Assembly: GCA_019636175.1 (NCBI GenBank)
Contig: JAHBYC010000028.1
Span: forward strand, 1 to 34,910
Direction: 5' to 3'
Length of the DNA stretch: 34,910 nucleotides
Source: Caulobacter sp.
Lineage (GTDB): Bacteria; Pseudomonadota; Alphaproteobacteria; Caulobacterales; Caulobacteraceae
The notes beneath the pieces were generated by a model. That model was not told the DNA's origin. It did no database searches and saw only the letters and a program-made list of their open reading frames with translations. Both the position numbers and the translations under genes were made by a program. Positions 32,298-34,910 of this stretch are shown in pieces; position 1 is the stretch's first letter; every line of letters starts with the position of its first letter.

Positions 32298-34910
32298 CTA
32301 CAGCACCCAGCCGCCGTCCTCGGGCGGCGATGCGCCGGTCAGGATGGGCTCGCTGCCGTCGAGATGGCCGTTGATCGAGATCTTGAACTCGGCCTTGCCG
32401 TCGCCGTCGACATCCAGGCTCAGGGTGGTGACCCCGCCCTTGAACGACAGCACCGCCTGACCCTCGTGCCTGGTGAACTTGTTGACGAAGGTGAAGGCCT
32501 GGTCGCCGGCCATGTGGATGTTGGCGTCGATCGCCGACAGGTCGATGCGGTCGCCCGCGGCGAAGTCCAGGTCGAAGATGGAGTCGGTCTGGGCCCGGCC
32601 GCTGAGATGCACATCGGCATTGGTGAAGACGAAATGGTCCGCCCCCGCGCCGCCGCTCAGGGCGTCTTCCCCGTCGCCGCCGATCAGCACGTCGTTGCCG
32701 TCGCCGCCGATCAGGGTGTCGTCGCCGGCCGCCCCGTCGAGGATGTTGGCCCCGCTGTTGCCGGTGATGACGTTGTCGTCCCCGCTGCCGGTTCCGTTCA
32801 GGTCCGCCGTCCCGGTGAGGGTCAGGTTCTCCAGATTGGACGACAGCACATAGCTGACGCCAGCCATCACCAGGTCGTCGCCGCCGCCGTTGCTCTCGTG
32901 GATCACATCCCCGGCGGAGTCGACCACATAGGTGTCGTCGCCCTTGCCGCCGGTCATGTCGTCATCGCCGGTCCCGCCGTCGAGCAGGTCGTCGCCGTTG
33001 CCGCCGTCGAGGGTGTCGGCGCCCGCCCCGCCATAGAGGGCGTCGTCGCCGGCCCCGCCGATCAGGACATCGGCGCCCACCACATCGGCGTCATCGTCGA
33101 ACAGGGTGATCTCGCCGCTGTAGCCGATGCCGCCGACGCCGAAGTAGCCATCGCCATAGAGGGTGTCGTCGCCCTTGCCGCCCTTCAGCACGTCGTCGCC
33201 GAGCGAGCCGGCCAGGACGTTGTCGCCGTCATCCCCGGTCAGCACATCGTTGAACTCACTGCCTGACAGGTTCTCGAACCCGGCCAGGGTCATGGCCCCG
33301 ACGCCGGTGTTCTGGCTCGATCCCTGCTTCTTCAGCGAGACGGTGACGCCGCTGGTGATGGTCCCGTCGCTGCCGAAGCTGACCGTGTCGACGCCGTCGC
33401 CACCCGTCGCCGTCGCATCGCCGGCGCCCAGCTGGATCAGGTCGTCGCCGCCCTGGCCGTCGATGATGTCGGTCCCGCCCTGGCCCCACAGCCAGTTGGC
33501 GTTTCCATCCCCGGTCAGGGTGTCGGCGAAGGTGGTGCCCGAGACATTCTCGATGTCATACAGGGTGTCCATGCCATGGCCGGTGTCCTGGGCCACGCCC
33601 TGCAGGTTCAGATCGACCGTGGCGCCGACCTGGGCGTCGGTCGGCAGGCTGAGATAGAAGGCCGCCCGGTCGGTCCCGTCGCCGCCGCGCAGGATGTCGT
33701 CGCCTTCCCCGCCCTGCAGATAGTCGTTGCCGTCGCCGCCCTTGAGCACGTCATTGCCGTTGCGGCCGCGCAGCAGATCGTCGTCGGCGCCGCCGATCAG
33801 GGTGTCGTTTCCGTCATTGCCGACCAGGACGTCGGAGCCGTCCCTGCCGACCAGGGTGTTGTCGTTGCTGTCGCCATAGAGGATGTCGTCGAAGGACGAT
33901 CCGATGACCTTCTCGATGGAAATCAGGGTGTCGGTCCCGTCGGGACCCTCGGCGTAGTTGGCATCGAGCAGGACCGTGACCCCGCCGCTGGAGCCGGCGT
34001 AGCTGGCGGTGTCGAAGCCGTCGCCGCCGTCCAGAAGGTTGTCGCCCGTGCCGCCCTTGAGGATGTCGTCGCCGCCGCCGCCATAGAGGCTGTCGTTGCC
34101 GCCGCCGCCGATCAGGGTGTCGTTGCCGGCGTCGGCCGGATCATCGACATCGGTGAACAGGGTGATGGTCCCGCCATAGCCGACGCCGTCGATGCCGAAG
34201 TAGCCATCGCCATACAGGACGTCGTCGCCGTTTCCGCCCTTCAGGGTATCATTGCCGGCGTTCCCGGCCAGCACGTTGCCGACCCCGTTGCCGATCAGCA
34301 CGTCGTCAAAATAGCTGCCCGACAGGTTCTCGAACCCTTCCAGGGTCATCATCCCGACCCCGGTGTCCTGCACCGCGCCCTGGTCGCGCAGGGAGACGGT
34401 GACACCGCCGGTCAGGGTCTGGTCGTTGCCGAAGGACAGGGTGTCGGTTCCCAGGCCGCCGGAGGCGCTGGCGTCGCCGGCGCCCAGCTCGACCAGGTCA
34501 TCCCCGGCCCCGCCGTCGATCACATCGGCGCCGCCCTGGCCCCACAGCCAATTGTCGCCCGCGTCGCCGGTCAGGGTGTCGGCCAGGGTGGTGCCCGAGA
34601 CATGCTCGATGCCGATCAGGGTGTCCATGCCGTGGCCGGTATCCTGGGCCACCCCCTGCAGGTTCAGATTGACGGTGGCGCCCACCTGGGCGTCGGTCGC
34701 CAGGCTGAGGTAGAAGGCCGCCCGGTCGGCGCCGTCGCCGCCGTCGATGATGTCGTCGCCTTCGCCGCCCTGCAGGTAGTCATTGCCGGCGCCGCCGCTC
34801 AGGATGTCATTGCCGTCGCGGCCGCGCAGCAGGTCGTCGCTGTCGCCGCCCTCGAAGGTGTCGTCGCCCGACCTCCCGATCATCTGGTCGGTGAAGGCCG
34901 AGCCGATCAC
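32298..34910 (-). CDS. RTX calcium-binding protein, C-terminal 870 residues (5' end off window)
   Basis: Secreted type I exoprotein with dozens of GGxGxDxLx nonapeptides (GGDGNDYLQ, GGAGDDTLI and many more) that form calcium-bound beta-rolls outside the cell. Between them lie longer non-RTX strands such as GVTVSLRDQG and NLQGVAQDTGHGMDTL. The C-terminus (GADHFVFTN, then DLDFAAGDRIDLSAID) is the serralysin-type end, which usually carries the type I secretion signal; it finishes DGGWVL. There is no catalytic domain in the visible part; one could lie upstream beyond 34910. The first visible codon is GTG for Val inside VIGSAF, which aligns internally with VIGSSF, so the frame clearly continues off the edge. 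Confidence 0.93.
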   Translation of the reverse strand: MIGSAFTDQMIGRSGDDTFEGGDSDDLLRGRDGNDILSGGAGNDYLQGGEGDDIIDGGDGADRAAFYLSLATDAQVGATVNLNLQGVAQDTGHGMDTLIGIEHVSGTTLADTLTGDAGDNWLWGQGGADVIDGGAGDDLVELGAGDASASGGLGTDTLSFGNDQTLTGGVTVSLRDQGAVQDTGVGMMTLEGFENLSGSYFDDVLIGNGVGNVLAGNAGNDTLKGGNGDDVLYGDGYFGIDGVGYGGTITLFTDVDDPADAGNDTLIGGGGNDSLYGGGGDDILKGGTGDNLLDGGDGFDTASYAGSSGGVTVLLDANYAEGPDGTDTLISIEKVIGSSFDDILYGDSNDNTLVGRDGSDVLVGNDGNDTLIGGADDDLLRGRNGNDVLKGGDGNDYLQGGEGDDILRGGDGTDRAAFYLSLPTDAQVGATVDLNLQGVAQDTGHGMDTLYDIENVSGTTFADTLTGDGNANWLWGQGGTDIIDGQGGDDLIQLGAGDATATGGDGVDTVSFGSDGTITSGVTVSLKKQGSSQNTGVGAMTLAGFENLSGSEFNDVLTGDDGDNVLAGSLGDDVLKGGKGDDTLYGDGYFGVGGIGYSGEITLFDDDADVVGADVLIGGAGDDALYGGAGADTLDGGNGDDLLDGGTGDDDMTGGKGDDTYVVDSAGDVIHESNGGGDDLVMAGVSYVLSSNLENLTLTGTADLNGTGSGDDNVITGNSGANILDGAAGDDTLIGGDGNDVLIGGDGEDALSGGAGADHFVFTNADVHLSGRAQTDSIFDLDFAAGDRIDLSAIDANIHMAGDQAFTFVNKFTRHEGQAVLSFKGGVTTLSLDVDGDGKAEFKISINGHLDGSEPILTGASPPEDGGWVL
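33061..34910 (-). repeat. Large internal tandem duplication in the RTX gene (about 1056 bp)
   Basis: Matching landmarks are offset by exactly 1056 bases: the segment beginning GAAGTAGCCATCGCC at 33141 and 34197, and GCCCTGCAG at 33711 and 34767. The repeat unit is 352 codons and includes both RTX rolls and the DRAAFYLSL...GYFG spacer. Small indels occur at the edges: 6 bases near 33061/34111, and about 54 bases at the upstream end. The far copy runs off the window. Confidence 0.85.

Noticed and set aside
32298-34910. Regular short repeats resembling a CRISPR array
   Set aside because: The repeats are in-frame RTX codons on the minus strand without uniform spacers.

Overview
This GC-rich window (about 70 percent in most genes) fits an alphaproteobacterium of the order Caulobacterales (Caulobacter/Phenylobacterium-like). 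The reasons are a perfect CtrA-type site (TTAA-N7-TTAAC), TTGACG-type -35 elements, near-leaderless starts, TonB-dependent receptors, a SapC-family protein, and the gene order hisS-hisZ-hisG. This is inferred from style and content, not from a database match.

Layout. Positions 1-2703 hold the end of a TonB receptor gene and its terminator, then a two-gene agmatine-to-putrescine pathway (aguA, aguB) and a GNAT acetyltransferase. At 2752-5748 a class A acid phosphatase diverges from a ZnuD-like TonB receptor whose promoter carries a Zur-type box. At 5745-9097 are a hydratase-2 type MaoC enzyme, SapC, a small hotdog protein and a CurA-type reductase. At 9214-14093 are a DsbD/ScsB-type disulfide reductase with a redoxin partner, a secreted unknown and pgi. 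Positions 14094-15687 look like an acquired patch: lower GC, a 24-bp palindrome and a serine hydrolase of the beta-lactamase fold.

Positions 15688-19570 are the most interesting part. hisS-hisZ-hisG is preceded by a 24-residue open frame with the core HHHAHHH, a well-placed promoter only a few bases upstream, and mutually exclusive hairpins. It reads as a histidine attenuator on a near-leaderless transcript. After hisG come a terminator and a hairpin-rich gap that may encode a small RNA.

At 19985-24347 are two tandem M13 zinc endopeptidases, each with its own terminator. A CtrA-type palindrome then precedes a small secreted protein with six symmetrically spaced cysteines. Positions 24971-31909 hold an oxidative and lipid-type catabolic set: FMO, GFA protein, two divergent TetR regulators, HSL-type esterase, DUF1003 protein, old yellow enzyme and a thioesterase. 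The gap 31910-32297 holds REP-like palindromes. The window ends inside a large RTX protein with an approximately 1056-bp internal duplication.

Links between genes: AguA and AguB run consecutive reactions. HisG and HisZ form the first histidine-pathway enzyme and share a presumed attenuator with the histidyl-tRNA synthetase that senses the same amino acid. The DsbD-like protein probably reduces the redoxin. The TetR regulators probably control the adjacent catabolic genes.
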